Source: QKMZ01 sp012965515 (GTDB lineage: Bacteria > Cyanobacteriota > Vampirovibrionia > Obscuribacterales > Obscuribacteraceae). From it: a DNA stretch of 64,000 nucleotides. A model generated the notes under the pieces. It was not told where the DNA came from. It saw only the letters and a list, made by a program, of their open reading frames with translations, and searched no databases. The stretch spans positions 1 to 64,000 of the forward strand of contig CALFMP010000025.1 in assembly GCA_937879965.1 (NCBI GenBank), written 5' to 3'. This document shows, in pieces, positions 16,736 through 26,276 of the stretch; the stretch's first letter is position 1, and each line of letters starts with the position of its first letter. Made by a program: the position numbers and the translations under genes.

Positions 16736-19378
16736 TTATGGTCTTTGTCTCGGAGCGTACGCGTTGATGAACAGATCTTTGATGTCTTCAAACAACGGCA
16801 CGGCTGGGTTCGTCTTCACAGCCATGTCTTCGAAGGCGCCACGCACCAGGTCGGGCATCGCAGTTGCAAATTCTTCTTGCGAAATGCCGAGTTCTGCAAT
16901 AGACATCGGCTGTCCGCACTGAGCTGACAAATCGTAGATTGCTCGACGCAATGCCAAGTTCAACTGTTTGATATTGCCGGCAAGCGGCTTCTCACCCTTG
17001 CCTTTGCCTGCGAGCTTTCCGTCTTCGTCAAGTCCGAGGAATTGAGCAGCACGCGCATATTTTTCGTCAGCAACCCAAAGCGGATAGCAAGATTGCACCA
17101 TGAATTTGTGCGGGATCTGCGCGTTGTATTCCAAAGTCGAGACCAGGAAAACACCGTTGGCTCTGCCGTGCGGAACATCGAAGTGACCACCGAGACTGTG
17201 AGCCAGAGCATGGTTTACACCTACCGATGCATTGCCGATTGCCATACCCGCCAAGCAAGATGCATTGTGCAGTTTGTGGCGCCAGACGACATTCGTCGGG
17301 TTTTTCAAAACTTCCGGCAGCGCTTCAAAGATCAGGCGCATGGCTTCGAAGGCCAACCCATCTGTGTAGTCCGAAGCGACTGTGGAAACGAGCGCTTCCA
17401 GAGCGTGTGTCAGTGCATCGAAAGCCGTGTCGGAGGTGATGTCTCTCGGCAGTGACTTGGTCAGATTGGCGTCGATGATTGCCACCGTGGGTAGTAGCGT
17501 CTCATCGATGAGCGAAAGTTTTCTCTGTGAATTGCTGTCTTTCAAAACTGCAAATGGTGTTACTTCGGAACCTGTTCCAGATGTTGTTGGAATGGCTACC
17601 AGTTGAGTTTTTACACCCTTCGGGAACTCCGCCATACGGTGACGGAAATCGAGGAAGTTGAATGCAATTTCCTTGAGTTTCAAATCCGGATAGTCATGGA
17701 AAAGACGCATGACTTTCGCAGCGTCAAGGACAGAACCGCCACCAAGCGCGATTACTGTATCAGGCTGGCTCTGCGCCATTACTTTGAGCGCATCTTCAAT
17801 AGTCGGCCATTCCGGCTCCGCATCAACGCCGGAGAAAACATCGACGCGGCAATCTTGCGGCAGGCGCTCCAGCACCATCGAGAGGTGACCTCTGCGGGCT
17901 GCGGATCTCGAAGTGACCACAAAGGCGCGCTTCGTTTTGATGTTTCTCAAATGGTCGATAGAACCAGGATTGATGTAGATGTTCTTAGTTGTTTGGAAAG
18001 AAAGAGTGAAGTGTTTGCGACGCGGAACACGCTTGTAATTAAGCAAATTCTTGATACCGACGTTGTCGGTAGTGATGTTGCCTCCACCGGTACCGCATCC
18101 AAAGCTCAATGTCGTGTTCAAGTTGTTGTAGATGCCGCCCAACCCACCGATTGATGTCGGCGAATTGACGATGATACGACCGGCGTTGATGTAAGTTCCA
18201 AATTGTTCGATTACATCTTCGTCTTCAGAGAAGATACCTGCAGTGTGTCCGGTGCCGCCGCCATAGTTGATGTCGAGCGCACGGTTAAGCCCTTCTTCCA
18301 CTGAGTCCACGACAACGTAGCTCAATACCGGCATCAGTTTTTCAACCGCCAGTCTGTTTTGGCGCAAATCACCTTTCATCTCGCAGAGCAAGATTTTTGT
18401 CTCAGGAGCTACCGTGATGCCAGCTTTCTCGGCGATGAGATTCGCCGGTTGTCCAACCATGCGGTAGTTCATGCCGCCTGTGCGTGCATCGATAATTGTG
18501 TCGGTAACCTTGGCTGTTTCCTCTTCATTGCAATCGTGGCAGCCATAATCTTTGAATTGCTGGATGAGCGACTCGGCGATTTCGCGGTCGACAACCAGTG
18601 TTTGCTCGGACGGGCATTCGGTTCCATTGTCGAATGTTTTGGAAATGATGATATCCATCGCCGCTTGGCGAACATTCGTACTCTTGTGCACATACACCGG
18701 AGTGTTGCCAGAACCCACACCCAGTACCGGCTTTCCTGAACTGCACGCCGCTTTTACCATGCCTGTTCCGCCGGTTGCGAAAATCAAATCGACTTCCGGA
18801 TGAACCATCATGAGTTCGGTTTCTCTTCTCAGTCGAGAAGATTTCTCTACCCAACCGATGAAGCCTTTGGGCGCGCCTGCCTCAATAGCGGCTTCGTAGA
18901 CAATTCTTGCCGCCATGTTGCTGGCGTCTGCAGCCATCAGGTGAGGACTGAAGATGATTGAGTTTCTGGTCTTGGCGGCTGCCATAGCCTTGAAAATAAC
19001 GGTCGATGTCGGGTTGGTGACGGGAGACAGAGCGAGAATAACGCCCACAGGCTCGGCGATTTCCACCATGTTGTCTTCTGGGAATTCTCTGATGATGCCG
19101 ACTGTCTTCTTGTCCTTGATCTGGTGATAATGGAATTCCGAGGCGACGAAGTTCTTGAGCATTTTGTCTTCAAAAAGACCCATACGTGTCTCGTCGCACG
19201 CAGCACGCGCCATCTTTTCGACATTCTCGATAGCGGCGGCAGTCATCGCTTTGACGATGCGGTCGACGTCCTCTTGCGAGTACTGAGTGAAGACAGCTGC
19301 CGCCAGTCTTGCTTGCCGGGTCAGATGATTTACCCGTTCCATCAAACTGGTGTCATTGTCTTTGACTGCTGTCGTCAT
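16736..19378 (-). CDS. adhE: Bifunctional acetaldehyde-CoA/alcohol dehydrogenase AdhE
   Basis: 880 residues, full length for AdhE. The N-terminal half is a CoA-acylating aldehyde dehydrogenase with the catalytic Cys near residue 255 in NGTECPSEQ. The C-terminal half is an iron-dependent alcohol dehydrogenase with the NAD-binding GGGSVLDAAK, the GTGSEVTPFAV block, and the metal-binding HALAHSLGGHFDVPHGRAN. It reduces acetyl-CoA to acetaldehyde and then ethanol, regenerating NAD+ during fermentation in the cytoplasm. The start ATG has AAGGG nine bases upstream. A long upstream region (19379-19837) separates it from the divergent TPR gene; redox control is likely in such genes but no clear operator was found. 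Confidence 0.97.
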   Translation of the reverse strand: MTTAVKDNDTSLMERVNHLTRQARLAAAVFTQYSQEDVDRIVKAMTAAAIENVEKMARAACDETRMGLFEDKMLKNFVASEFHYHQIKDKKTVGIIREFPEDNMVEIAEPVGVILALSPVTNPTSTVIFKAMAAAKTRNSIIFSPHLMAADASNMAARIVYEAAIEAGAPKGFIGWVEKSSRLRRETELMMVHPEVDLIFATGGTGMVKAACSSGKPVLGVGSGNTPVYVHKSTNVRQAAMDIIISKTFDNGTECPSEQTLVVDREIAESLIQQFKDYGCHDCNEEETAKVTDTIIDARTGGMNYRMVGQPANLIAEKAGITVAPETKILLCEMKGDLRQNRLAVEKLMPVLSYVVVDSVEEGLNRALDINYGGGTGHTAGIFSEDEDVIEQFGTYINAGRIIVNSPTSIGGLGGIYNNLNTTLSFGCGTGGGNITTDNVGIKNLLNYKRVPRRKHFTLSFQTTKNIYINPGSIDHLRNIKTKRAFVVTSRSAARRGHLSMVLERLPQDCRVDVFSGVDAEPEWPTIEDALKVMAQSQPDTVIALGGGSVLDAAKVMRLFHDYPDLKLKEIAFNFLDFRHRMAEFPKGVKTQLVAIPTTSGTGSEVTPFAVLKDSNSQRKLSLIDETLLPTVAIIDANLTKSLPRDITSDTAFDALTHALEALVSTVASDYTDGLAFEAMRLIFEALPEVLKNPTNVVWRHKLHNASCLAGMAIGNASVGVNHALAHSLGGHFDVPHGRANGVFLVSTLEYNAQIPHKFMVQSCYPLWVADEKYARAAQFLGLDEDGKLAGKGKGEKPLAGNIKQLNLALRRAIYDLSAQCGQPMSIAELGISQEEFATAMPDLVRGAFEDMAVKTNPAVPLFEDIKDLFINAYAPRQRP

Positions 19379-19837
19379 TTATAAAGCCCTTCTGTTTGTG
19401 AAAAACCCAGACTTGAAATTTGCCGCTGGTAAACGAACGGCGCCCCAGACACAAAGTGGGAAAGGACTTTCCTCTTTGCTGCGGGCCACCGGCAACCTTT
19501 CCAAGTGTAAGTTAAAGACTCACATTTATAGATGGGTGTTCCGAAACCTTTTACAAAGGTCGGTTGCCAAAAATCCCCGATTGTGGCAGGCGTTTGCGTC
19601 AAAAGCCTGAGAGAAACACCCTCTTGGGTCATTTGTCCGGCCGCCCGGGGTAAAAACCGAACAAAACTTTGCTTTACCTCGTAATTTCCCACTTTATAGA
19701 TTGAAAGGTTGTCACTAGAATATCGTTGGCGTTGCCGATATCACAAATCAGCAAACAAACGGCGATACGGTCCTAGCAAACCCGAGGTTTGCCGGTTATT
19801 CGTATCTGGGTCTTCAGACTCTGCTCAAGAAAACACT
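19379..19837. promoter_or_regulatory. Divergent intergenic region between adhE and the TPR gene
   Basis: About 460 bp without a convincing gene if the TPR protein starts at 19838. It must hold the adhE promoter and probably a long adhE 5' leader. TTTGTGAAAAAC near 19394 resembles half of a Rex (redox regulator) site, which is weak evidence. No known riboswitch could be assigned. Confidence 0.35.
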
Positions 19838-22762
19838 GTGACCAGCGATAGACTAAAAACAGCGCTCCTATTCCTCATACTGCCGGGCTCCTGCCTGGTA
19901 GCTGAAACGCTGGGCATTTTGTCCGCTCCGCTGGTTTTTGCGCCTCCGGCAGAGGCCGCCGACTTCTCCCGCGCCAAGCAAATTATCGTTCCTTCCTCCA
20001 GAATCAGACGGCGCTACGACTCCGAAATGCGCGAAACGTCGCCTTATTCGATGATGAATCCGAATAACGGCTCGGCCATGGACAGCGCCTACGGTGGCAG
20101 CGGGCTCAGCAGCGCCCCGATGCCTTACAACATTTCCGCTCCGTCCTACTCAGGCAGCTCAAGCTCGAAGTCTAAAAACGGCTTGATCCCTCCACCTCCA
20201 GCAGTGACTCCTTCGATCGTGGCTCCGCCAATGGGCGTGATGTCGCCGATGTCGCAACAAGCGCCTTCACCTTCTCGCTACGATTTGAGTGCCTCACAAG
20301 CTCAGGCAACACACTCTCCGCACGCAGCACACGCGGCAGCTCAGCTCGATACCCTCTTAAAAGAAGGGAAATTCACGGAAGCACAGTCGCTGATCAAGAA
20401 CTACACGAAGGCATTTCCAAAAGACAAAGTCATCAAACAGGAATTTGTCCAAACCCTTCTGAACAACGGAAAAGCGCAGGTTGCAGCGAAAGACTACGAT
20501 GAAGCCGTAAAACTGGCGCGCGAAGCATTGACTCTTGAACCAGGCAGCACTCAGGCGACGCTTGCTCTCAACGACTGGCTCAAGAAGAAGGGCATCGACC
20601 ATGCAAGCGACACCGCGCGCTTGAAAATGGCAGACACCTTGGCTCGAGAAGGCAAATACAACGAAGCATTAGTTGAATACAGAGCGGCCCTCAAGATCAA
20701 ACCGTCGGCAGACGGTCACATCGGTGTGGGTTCTATGCTCTTTAAGGAAGGGAAGAAGGAAACTGCTAAAGGTGAGTTTCAAAAGGCTCTTGAGCTAGAT
20801 CCCAATTCAGGCGCTGCCTTGAGGCAATTGGGCAGCTTGAGGTACACGCAAGGTGATGTGATCGGAGCAAACAACGATCTCAGCCGCGCTCTCATTATCA
20901 ATCCGGAAGACAAAGTTGCATCCAGAACACTTATAGATCTCTGGCACAGACAAGTCGCGAAGAATCCGCGCGATGCCAGTCAACACCTGGGTCTTGCAAG
21001 AGCCTACCAGCTCTCAGGCGATCTAAAATCATCACAGAACGAGTACAAACAAGTTGTGAGATTGGAGCCGGATAATCCCAATCTTCCTGCTGCTCGTCAA
21101 AGCTTTAAACTCGCACTGGCTCGTCAGGAAGCCATGAAAGCATTTCAAGCTGCTCAAACGCTCGACCAAAGCGGAGCAATTCGAGATGCACATTCGAAGA
21201 TTGTCGAAGCCGCTGGCATTGCACCGACGGATGTGAAGATCCGCTTGTATGAAGGAGATCTGGCGACTCGCCTGGGGCTCTACTCGCAGGCGCACGACGC
21301 TTACATGACCGTCATTCGCGAAGAGCCAAAAAACATGATCGCTGCAAAGAAGCTTCAGGAGCTGAATGCGAAGATGCAGGCGACAACGATGATTATGCCT
21401 CCAACTGCTCCACAGGCAGGTGGACTCGCGTCACCACAAGTAATTTCATTCTTGAGCCAGCAACAGCAGCCATCCTTATTGTCGCAACTGAATTCGCAAA
21501 TGCGCCCGGGCGAATTGCCACCGTCTCCAACCATCCCGAAGGCACTGCCGACCGCAGCCGGAGCAGCAGCGGCTGCATCCTCAGCGGATACGGCACTGTC
21601 TACTGACACTCATGTAAATAGCTTGTCTGGTTTCCTCGGTCAACTGAGAGGCTTTCAGCAAAGCGAAAAAGACCGCATGACTAAATTCGAAGACGCAACG
21701 CAGAAAGCCATGGGAGGCAGCTCCTCATCAGGTTCGTCCGCCGGCTCCAGCCTTGGATTGCCGCCACTTCCGCCACTGCCACCACTTCCGTCTGTCTTGA
21801 CCACAGAGACTCCAGTAACTGCAAGCGCAACAGCCTTCGCCGCACCTGCACCGGGTGCATTAGCAGCGAGCGCCGCCACTTCGGCAGCACCGGCTGCAAT
21901 AGACAGCAATACTCTCGCGACACTGGCTCGAACTGCATTTCCCAACGGCATTTCCAGTGCCAACATTCAGGCGGCTGCGCAAGCATTGCCCGGTCTGATG
22001 AATGGGCTGATGCCTCAAACCGCACCTGGCGTAAGTCAATCACTGCAAGGTGTTCCCATTGACACCCAAAGGACGACCAATCTGGAGCTGCAAAACCGCC
22101 AACTACAAGCACAACTTTCAGAAGCAAATAATGCACTGAAAACTTTGGCACCAGCAACGATTCAGCAAAATGTTTCCAAAGACCTGGTTCCGGCTCCGCC
22201 AGCCTCTATAGCTGCTCATGCCGAGACGCCGAAGCCTCAATTACTGCCGGAAATCTCTCCCGTGCCTCAAGCGGCTCCGGACTACATTCGCAAGAAAGCG
22301 CAATCAATGGTTTCGCCCGACATGCTTGCAAACATGCCCCAGCAATCAACCGTTCCGAAAGACTTGGTCAAGGGTATGTCGCCGGATCACATCAATGCGA
22401 TCAAACAAACTATGGCAACAAATGCCAGCAATGCGCATGGTTCAGTGCGTTTCGAGCTGGAGGGCATCGTTCCTTCTAAGTCCCAGATCAAGTTGAAAGT
22501 CGTCCTGAAAAACGATCGCGACTTCCCAATGGAATTGCCGCCAAGCGTTTCAGCAAAAATCCAAATGCCTGGCAAACCTGAGCAAATCGCCAAAGTTGAG
22601 TTCTCCGGCAAGCAAATCAATCCACATGGCGAAATCCACGGCACTATCAAAGTTCCCGGCAAAGACCTAAACGCATCTGCAGACGTGTTCTTGCCAAACT
22701 TCCTGCCGCCCTCGGAACAATACCGCGATGTGCATCTGACTGTGCCAATCTCCAAGCTCTAA
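19838..22762 (+). CDS. Exported TPR-repeat protein with proline-rich linkers
   Basis: 974 residues if translation starts at the GTG at 19838, which directly begins a signal peptide (LKTALLFLILPG ... PAEAADFS). A TTG at 19709 would add 43 residues unlike a signal and is less likely. After a Ser/Pro-rich region come tetratricopeptide repeats (about 165-500; for example FQKALELDPNSGAALRQLG). Then follows a Pro/Ala/Ser-rich linker with PPLPPLPPLPS, a helical stretch, and a beta-rich C-terminal domain (about 855-970) with no family I recognise. It probably acts in the periplasm or envelope as a scaffold. It is not in an obvious operon. Confidence 0.8.
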   Translation: MTSDRLKTALLFLILPGSCLVAETLGILSAPLVFAPPAEAADFSRAKQIIVPSSRIRRRYDSEMRETSPYSMMNPNNGSAMDSAYGGSGLSSAPMPYNISAPSYSGSSSSKSKNGLIPPPPAVTPSIVAPPMGVMSPMSQQAPSPSRYDLSASQAQATHSPHAAHAAAQLDTLLKEGKFTEAQSLIKNYTKAFPKDKVIKQEFVQTLLNNGKAQVAAKDYDEAVKLAREALTLEPGSTQATLALNDWLKKKGIDHASDTARLKMADTLAREGKYNEALVEYRAALKIKPSADGHIGVGSMLFKEGKKETAKGEFQKALELDPNSGAALRQLGSLRYTQGDVIGANNDLSRALIINPEDKVASRTLIDLWHRQVAKNPRDASQHLGLARAYQLSGDLKSSQNEYKQVVRLEPDNPNLPAARQSFKLALARQEAMKAFQAAQTLDQSGAIRDAHSKIVEAAGIAPTDVKIRLYEGDLATRLGLYSQAHDAYMTVIREEPKNMIAAKKLQELNAKMQATTMIMPPTAPQAGGLASPQVISFLSQQQQPSLLSQLNSQMRPGELPPSPTIPKALPTAAGAAAAASSADTALSTDTHVNSLSGFLGQLRGFQQSEKDRMTKFEDATQKAMGGSSSSGSSAGSSLGLPPLPPLPPLPSVLTTETPVTASATAFAAPAPGALAASAATSAAPAAIDSNTLATLARTAFPNGISSANIQAAAQALPGLMNGLMPQTAPGVSQSLQGVPIDTQRTTNLELQNRQLQAQLSEANNALKTLAPATIQQNVSKDLVPAPPASIAAHAETPKPQLLPEISPVPQAAPDYIRKKAQSMVSPDMLANMPQQSTVPKDLVKGMSPDHINAIKQTMATNASNAHGSVRFELEGIVPSKSQIKLKVVLKNDRDFPMELPPSVSAKIQMPGKPEQIAKVEFSGKQINPHGEIHGTIKVPGKDLNASADVFLPNFLPPSEQYRDVHLTVPISKL

Positions 22763-22805
22763 GCAAGTCTCCCGCAGAATTTCCAAATTAAAGACTATCG
22801 TTGAA

Positions 22806-22828
22806 CTCAACTCCCCCTCAGAGTTGAG
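22806..22828 (+). terminator. Hairpin downstream of the TPR gene
   Basis: Arms CTCAACT (22806-22812) and AGTTGAG (22822-22828) surround a C-rich loop, 44 bp after the TPR stop codon. There is no strong T-run, so its role as a terminator is uncertain. Confidence 0.35.
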
Positions 22829-23017
22829 CGGTTTCGTTCCATCGTTGCGAGCGAGAGGCGCCAAGGGTGCGTAGTTTTCCCATGACTGCCACGTTGCTAA
22901 CACATTGGAATCGTACCTTTGATGTCGAACCCCCGGTTCACATACGAGTACTCCAACTTAAGGTTGGCGGTTGCAGGGTTGGACAGCTACATAAGTTTCT
23001 AACGGAGAACTAGAAAA

Positions 23018-24223
23018 ATGGCACGAGATATTGAATCGCAAAGCTTCGAACCCCTCAGCGTAGAGGTCACAACTCCGGCATTTGAAGCTTATTCGCGCTT
23101 TAGAGAGGACTATGAAAACACCGCCGGCTGCGCTATCAGAGGCAGCATGAGTGACAGAGAATCCGGTCGCATTGGGACGGTTGCAGACTCGACTGTGGAC
23201 AAAATGGCAGTCGTTTGGCTGGCGGAAAAATATAAAGAACTGGGACGCAGCATAACAAGAGACGACATTGAGAATGGCGCAACGAGCAAGTTCGACTCAC
23301 TGATGGCAGAAAGCGCGCTCAAACAATTCGAAACCATCAAGCACGCGAAAATGAACCGTGAAGGTGGATTTATCGGCATAGGATCGCGCGAGAAAGACGA
23401 GCTATCAGCAAAAGACATCGACCATACTTTGAAGAAGATCGAGAATCAACGACGCTCTCTCGATCTCGTCAATCCTCTCTTTGCCAATAACGGCGAACTG
23501 TTCGACAAACTTGCCGAAGATCATAACGGCCAATGGGGAATTACCTACTGGGATTTGAAGGACGCCAGAAAAGCTGACGACAAGGCCAGAGCCAAGGGCG
23601 ACAAAGTCTACACTGACGAAGAAAGAGCAGCCATCGACACACTCTATAAGAAGTGGGGCAGCTCCGACATGCGCCGCATCGAACATCGTGGACAGGGCGA
23701 CACCATGGGTTGCGACGGCATCTTGAACTATGACACCGTAGCAAAAGGTGCTGGCTTCGAAAGCCCGGAAGACATTCACGCAGCAGCGAATGCACACAGC
23801 GGCTACTTGAAAGACGCAGTGCAGAAAAAGTGCATTACCGAAGAAAACAACATGAACGTCATTCAAGAAGCAAGACGGATGAACAGAGAAAATCTTCAAC
23901 AAATTGAAGAGTCTGCGCATCACACCGTCAAACCGGGAGAGGGCTTCGATCGCATTGCCCGCGGCACTCTTCGCAAAGAGAACGGACAGACTCCTAGCGA
24001 ACGCGACGTCGTTGACTTCTCTACCGACATTGCCGCCTTGAACGGCTTCGACCGCGATACATATGATCCGAAAGTGCGCTCCATTCACCCTGGTCAACGC
24101 ATTCAAGTGCGCGACCACGCATGGCAAGCCTCGAAGCAATTAGAATCATATGAACGCATCCAAGAATATCTCGACGCCAATCTCAACGCCGAAGTATTGG
24201 ATCAACAATTGCGCGGACGCTAA
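23018..24223 (+). CDS. LysM-domain protein without a signal peptide
   Basis: 401 residues; GGAG precedes the ATG. The first about 300 residues are helical and charged with acidic loops, some EF-hand-like (for example DHNGQWGITYWDL). Near residue 308 begins a LysM-like module (HHTVKPGEGFDRIARGTL ... SIHPGQRIQV), about 65 residues long with an insertion. LysM binds peptidoglycan or chitin-type glycans, yet no signal peptide is visible, so export by another route or an intracellular role is possible. A clear terminator follows at 24249. Confidence 0.75.
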   Translation: MARDIESQSFEPLSVEVTTPAFEAYSRFREDYENTAGCAIRGSMSDRESGRIGTVADSTVDKMAVVWLAEKYKELGRSITRDDIENGATSKFDSLMAESALKQFETIKHAKMNREGGFIGIGSREKDELSAKDIDHTLKKIENQRRSLDLVNPLFANNGELFDKLAEDHNGQWGITYWDLKDARKADDKARAKGDKVYTDEERAAIDTLYKKWGSSDMRRIEHRGQGDTMGCDGILNYDTVAKGAGFESPEDIHAAANAHSGYLKDAVQKKCITEENNMNVIQEARRMNRENLQQIEESAHHTVKPGEGFDRIARGTLRKENGQTPSERDVVDFSTDIAALNGFDRDTYDPKVRSIHPGQRIQVRDHAWQASKQLESYERIQEYLDANLNAEVLDQQLRGR

Positions 24224-24248
24224 AAACCAGCGCAGGGAGGAACTTTGC

Positions 24249-24281
24249 AAGGGCGGTGCTGCGGCATCGCCCTTCTTTCTT
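24249..24281 (+). terminator. Rho-independent terminator after the LysM gene
   Basis: AAGGGCGGTGC (24249-24259) and GCATCGCCCTT (24264-24274) form an 11-bp stem with a tgcg tetraloop, followed by CTTTCTT. It is 26 bp after the stop codon. Confidence 0.7.
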
Positions 24282-24290
24282 GGAGAAAAA

Positions 24291-24321
24291 TGTAGGGGCG
24301 ACGCCATGCGTCGCCCCTACA
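24291..24321. repeat. REP-like palindrome with perfect 13-bp arms
   Basis: TGTAGGGGCGACG (24291-24303), loop ccatg, CGTCGCCCCTACA (24309-24321). This is the best-preserved copy of the GGGCGACG family in the window. It lies between two convergent genes. Confidence 0.8.
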
Positions 24322-24347
24322 ATTAATCAGGTCACAAATGTGAACGT

Positions 24348-25310
24348 CTAAAGAACCCATTGTGTGCGAGAACGATAAAGACGGCGGATCGTATTCTTAT
24401 CCGCTTGCGACAACTGCTCAACTACACGGTTTTCATGCATGATGTCGTCGCGATAGGGTGAGTGGGCTTTGATGCCCAAAGCATGCCCGAACTCGTGAGC
24501 GGTGGCGGCCTTTAATTTTTCCAGTGTGCTGTTCACGCCAAGCGAAAGTTCCATTACTACTGGCGGAGTGCGCGGGTTCTTGCCCTCACGCAGAGCCTCA
24601 GCAATTTTGGCAAACGGAATAGCTTGCGCGCAAGTATAACCTCCTGTTGAGATGCCACCAGGTTCGGTGGCACCAGCGAAGTTGTCGTTGAAGAAGACGA
24701 GAATATTCGCTTCTCTGGGATTGCCGGTGAAATCAAACGAAAACAAACCTTCTTGCTCGAAGGGTTTCCACATTTCTATCCCTGCGCAGACCGCCTCGCC
24801 CATCTCATCTTTCCATCCGTTGACTTGAGTCAGGCTCGCAAAGGGATTGGGGTCAGCGCCAAAACACATTTGCGCAACAGTATTGACGCGAGTCGCTTTC
24901 AATTCCTGAAACGGCAAAGATGGCAATTCCAGACCCGGACTAATCCAGACGCGCAGTGGCATCTTTCTTGGCTCCCAACGCACCCACTGCATTTTCAGAT
25001 CGGGCTCGCCGGGGTCATACCAATCGCCAGCGCTGGCGCGGTTTCCTCTATCCAAACCGGGAACAAGATGCACACCAGAGCTGCCAGGCGCCATCTGCTG
25101 TCCGCTGTAACCCACACCAGCGGCGCCAGGCCCCGGTCGCATTAATGACTGAAAACCGGCCTTTGGCAGCTTGCGCTTGACCACCTGAGCGTCGGCGGGT
25201 TCGTACGAAACACACGGCGCAAGCACCGTTACAGCTAATAGGGCCGGAAGGAACTTTTGCAGTTTAAACACGTTCGACAGTTTCCGGAAGGAGGCAGTTT
25301 GAAAATGCAT
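24348..25310 (-). CDS. Secreted matrixin-like zinc metalloprotease
   Basis: 320 residues. A hydrophobic export signal spans about residues 17-42 (FLPALLAVTVLAPCVS). The metzincin zinc motif HEFGHALGIKAH lies near residues 270-281, followed by a Met-turn (DDIMHE), which defines the clan and suits the matrixin or astacin-like subgroup. The region before it is Trp/Pro-rich (PLRVWISPGLELPS), resembling the first strand of bacterial matrixin-like domains. It is expected to cleave proteins outside the inner membrane. It stands alone and converges on the LysM gene. Confidence 0.85.
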   Translation of the reverse strand: MHFQTASFRKLSNVFKLQKFLPALLAVTVLAPCVSYEPADAQVVKRKLPKAGFQSLMRPGPGAAGVGYSGQQMAPGSSGVHLVPGLDRGNRASAGDWYDPGEPDLKMQWVRWEPRKMPLRVWISPGLELPSLPFQELKATRVNTVAQMCFGADPNPFASLTQVNGWKDEMGEAVCAGIEMWKPFEQEGLFSFDFTGNPREANILVFFNDNFAGATEPGGISTGGYTCAQAIPFAKIAEALREGKNPRTPPVVMELSLGVNSTLEKLKAATAHEFGHALGIKAHSPYRDDIMHENRVVEQLSQADKNTIRRLYRSRTQWVL

Positions 25311-25384
25311 CGTTAGCTGATACTGAAACTAAGTACTGGTTTTATTTTAACGACAAGAAGCAAATTCCTGCTCTCAGTCTAATA

Positions 25385-26095
25385 TTGAAGGACAAGGAAT
25401 CCAACCCAAAGTCAGGTTTTAAGGTGTCCAATTTATACGACGCAATGAGCCTCAATGTAGCCGAGGCAATTGCCAGGCAGTTGAAAATCAAGCCAGAAAG
25501 CAATTTCGGAATGCCGACCGGGCGCTCTCCGGTCGGGTGTTATCAGATCCTTTCCGAGTGGTCCCAGCAAGGCGCTCTAGATTGGTCGAAGAGCAAATGT
25601 TTCGCCCTGGACGATTACATAGATGTAGATGAAGAGCAGTCCTTTCACTATTTCTTGGAGTCCAATCTTTATAAGCAGACCAATCTTCCCCAGCAAAGCC
25701 GATTCAGCCCAAGGAATCAGGACGATTACGACAAGGTAATCGCTGACCAGGGCGGGCTGGACATGTGTGTGCTGGGTTTGGGCACAAACGGTCACATCGC
25801 CTTCAACGAGCCGGGCACGCCTCAACTAAGCTGGACGCATTGCCACTGGTTGACGCAATCGACCCGAGAGGCCAACGCTGCGGCATTCGGCAGCGTTGAC
25901 AAAGTGCCGACAAGAGCTATTACCATTGGGATTGAGACAATCTTGGCCAGCCGTCAAATCATTCTCATCGCCAGCGGAGAGAAGAAGAAAACGGCTCTGG
26001 CGAAGGCACTCTCCGGCGAAGTCACCTCCCAATTACCGGCATCTTTCCTGGCATTACACCCGGCTGTTAAGGTTTTCCGGGACTTCGAAATGTAG
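25385..26095 (+). CDS. nagB: Glucosamine-6-phosphate deaminase (NagB-like)
   Basis: 236 residues from a TTG at 25385; a GTG at 25424 is an equally plausible start, since neither has a strong ribosome site. The motifs of the family are present: GMPTGRSP (phosphate binding), FALDDY (catalytic Asp), and LGLGTNGHIAFNEPG with the Asn-Gly-His and Glu of the active site. The enzyme converts glucosamine-6-phosphate to fructose-6-phosphate and ammonia, linking amino-sugar recycling to glycolysis. 6-phosphogluconolactonase is related but lacks the NGHIAFNEPG block. No nagA or transporter is adjacent. Confidence 0.85.
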   Translation: MKDKESNPKSGFKVSNLYDAMSLNVAEAIARQLKIKPESNFGMPTGRSPVGCYQILSEWSQQGALDWSKSKCFALDDYIDVDEEQSFHYFLESNLYKQTNLPQQSRFSPRNQDDYDKVIADQGGLDMCVLGLGTNGHIAFNEPGTPQLSWTHCHWLTQSTREANAAAFGSVDKVPTRAITIGIETILASRQIILIASGEKKKTALAKALSGEVTSQLPASFLALHPAVKVFRDFEM

Positions 26096-26276
26096 GAGAG
26101 CGAGCTATTTTTGCCATTGTCAGAGATGTTTTGGCGTCTTTTGGCTGCAAGTGTTTAGAATGGGAAGCGGAGCCGTCTGCCGTGCGCCCCGAAGAGACCG
26201 GAAAGGTCAAAGAAGATCGAAAAAAGAAAAAGAGAGCGAAAGAGAATCGACGAAATCGACGAAAAGGAAGATCCGG

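Noticed and set aside
19440..19480. GAGGAAAGTCC on the reverse strand, similar to the RNase P RNA start
   Set aside because: The sequence that should follow (GGGCUC and the conserved P4 parts) is not there; chance match.
19590..19640. CTGAGAG followed by ACCCTCTTGGGT, possible TPP riboswitch
   Set aside because: The order and spacing of the conserved THI-box parts are not met and no thiamine gene is near.
19375..19692. 105-residue reverse ORF upstream of adhE, overlapping its start
   Set aside because: The composition does not look like a real protein and no family was recognised; more likely part of the adhE leader.
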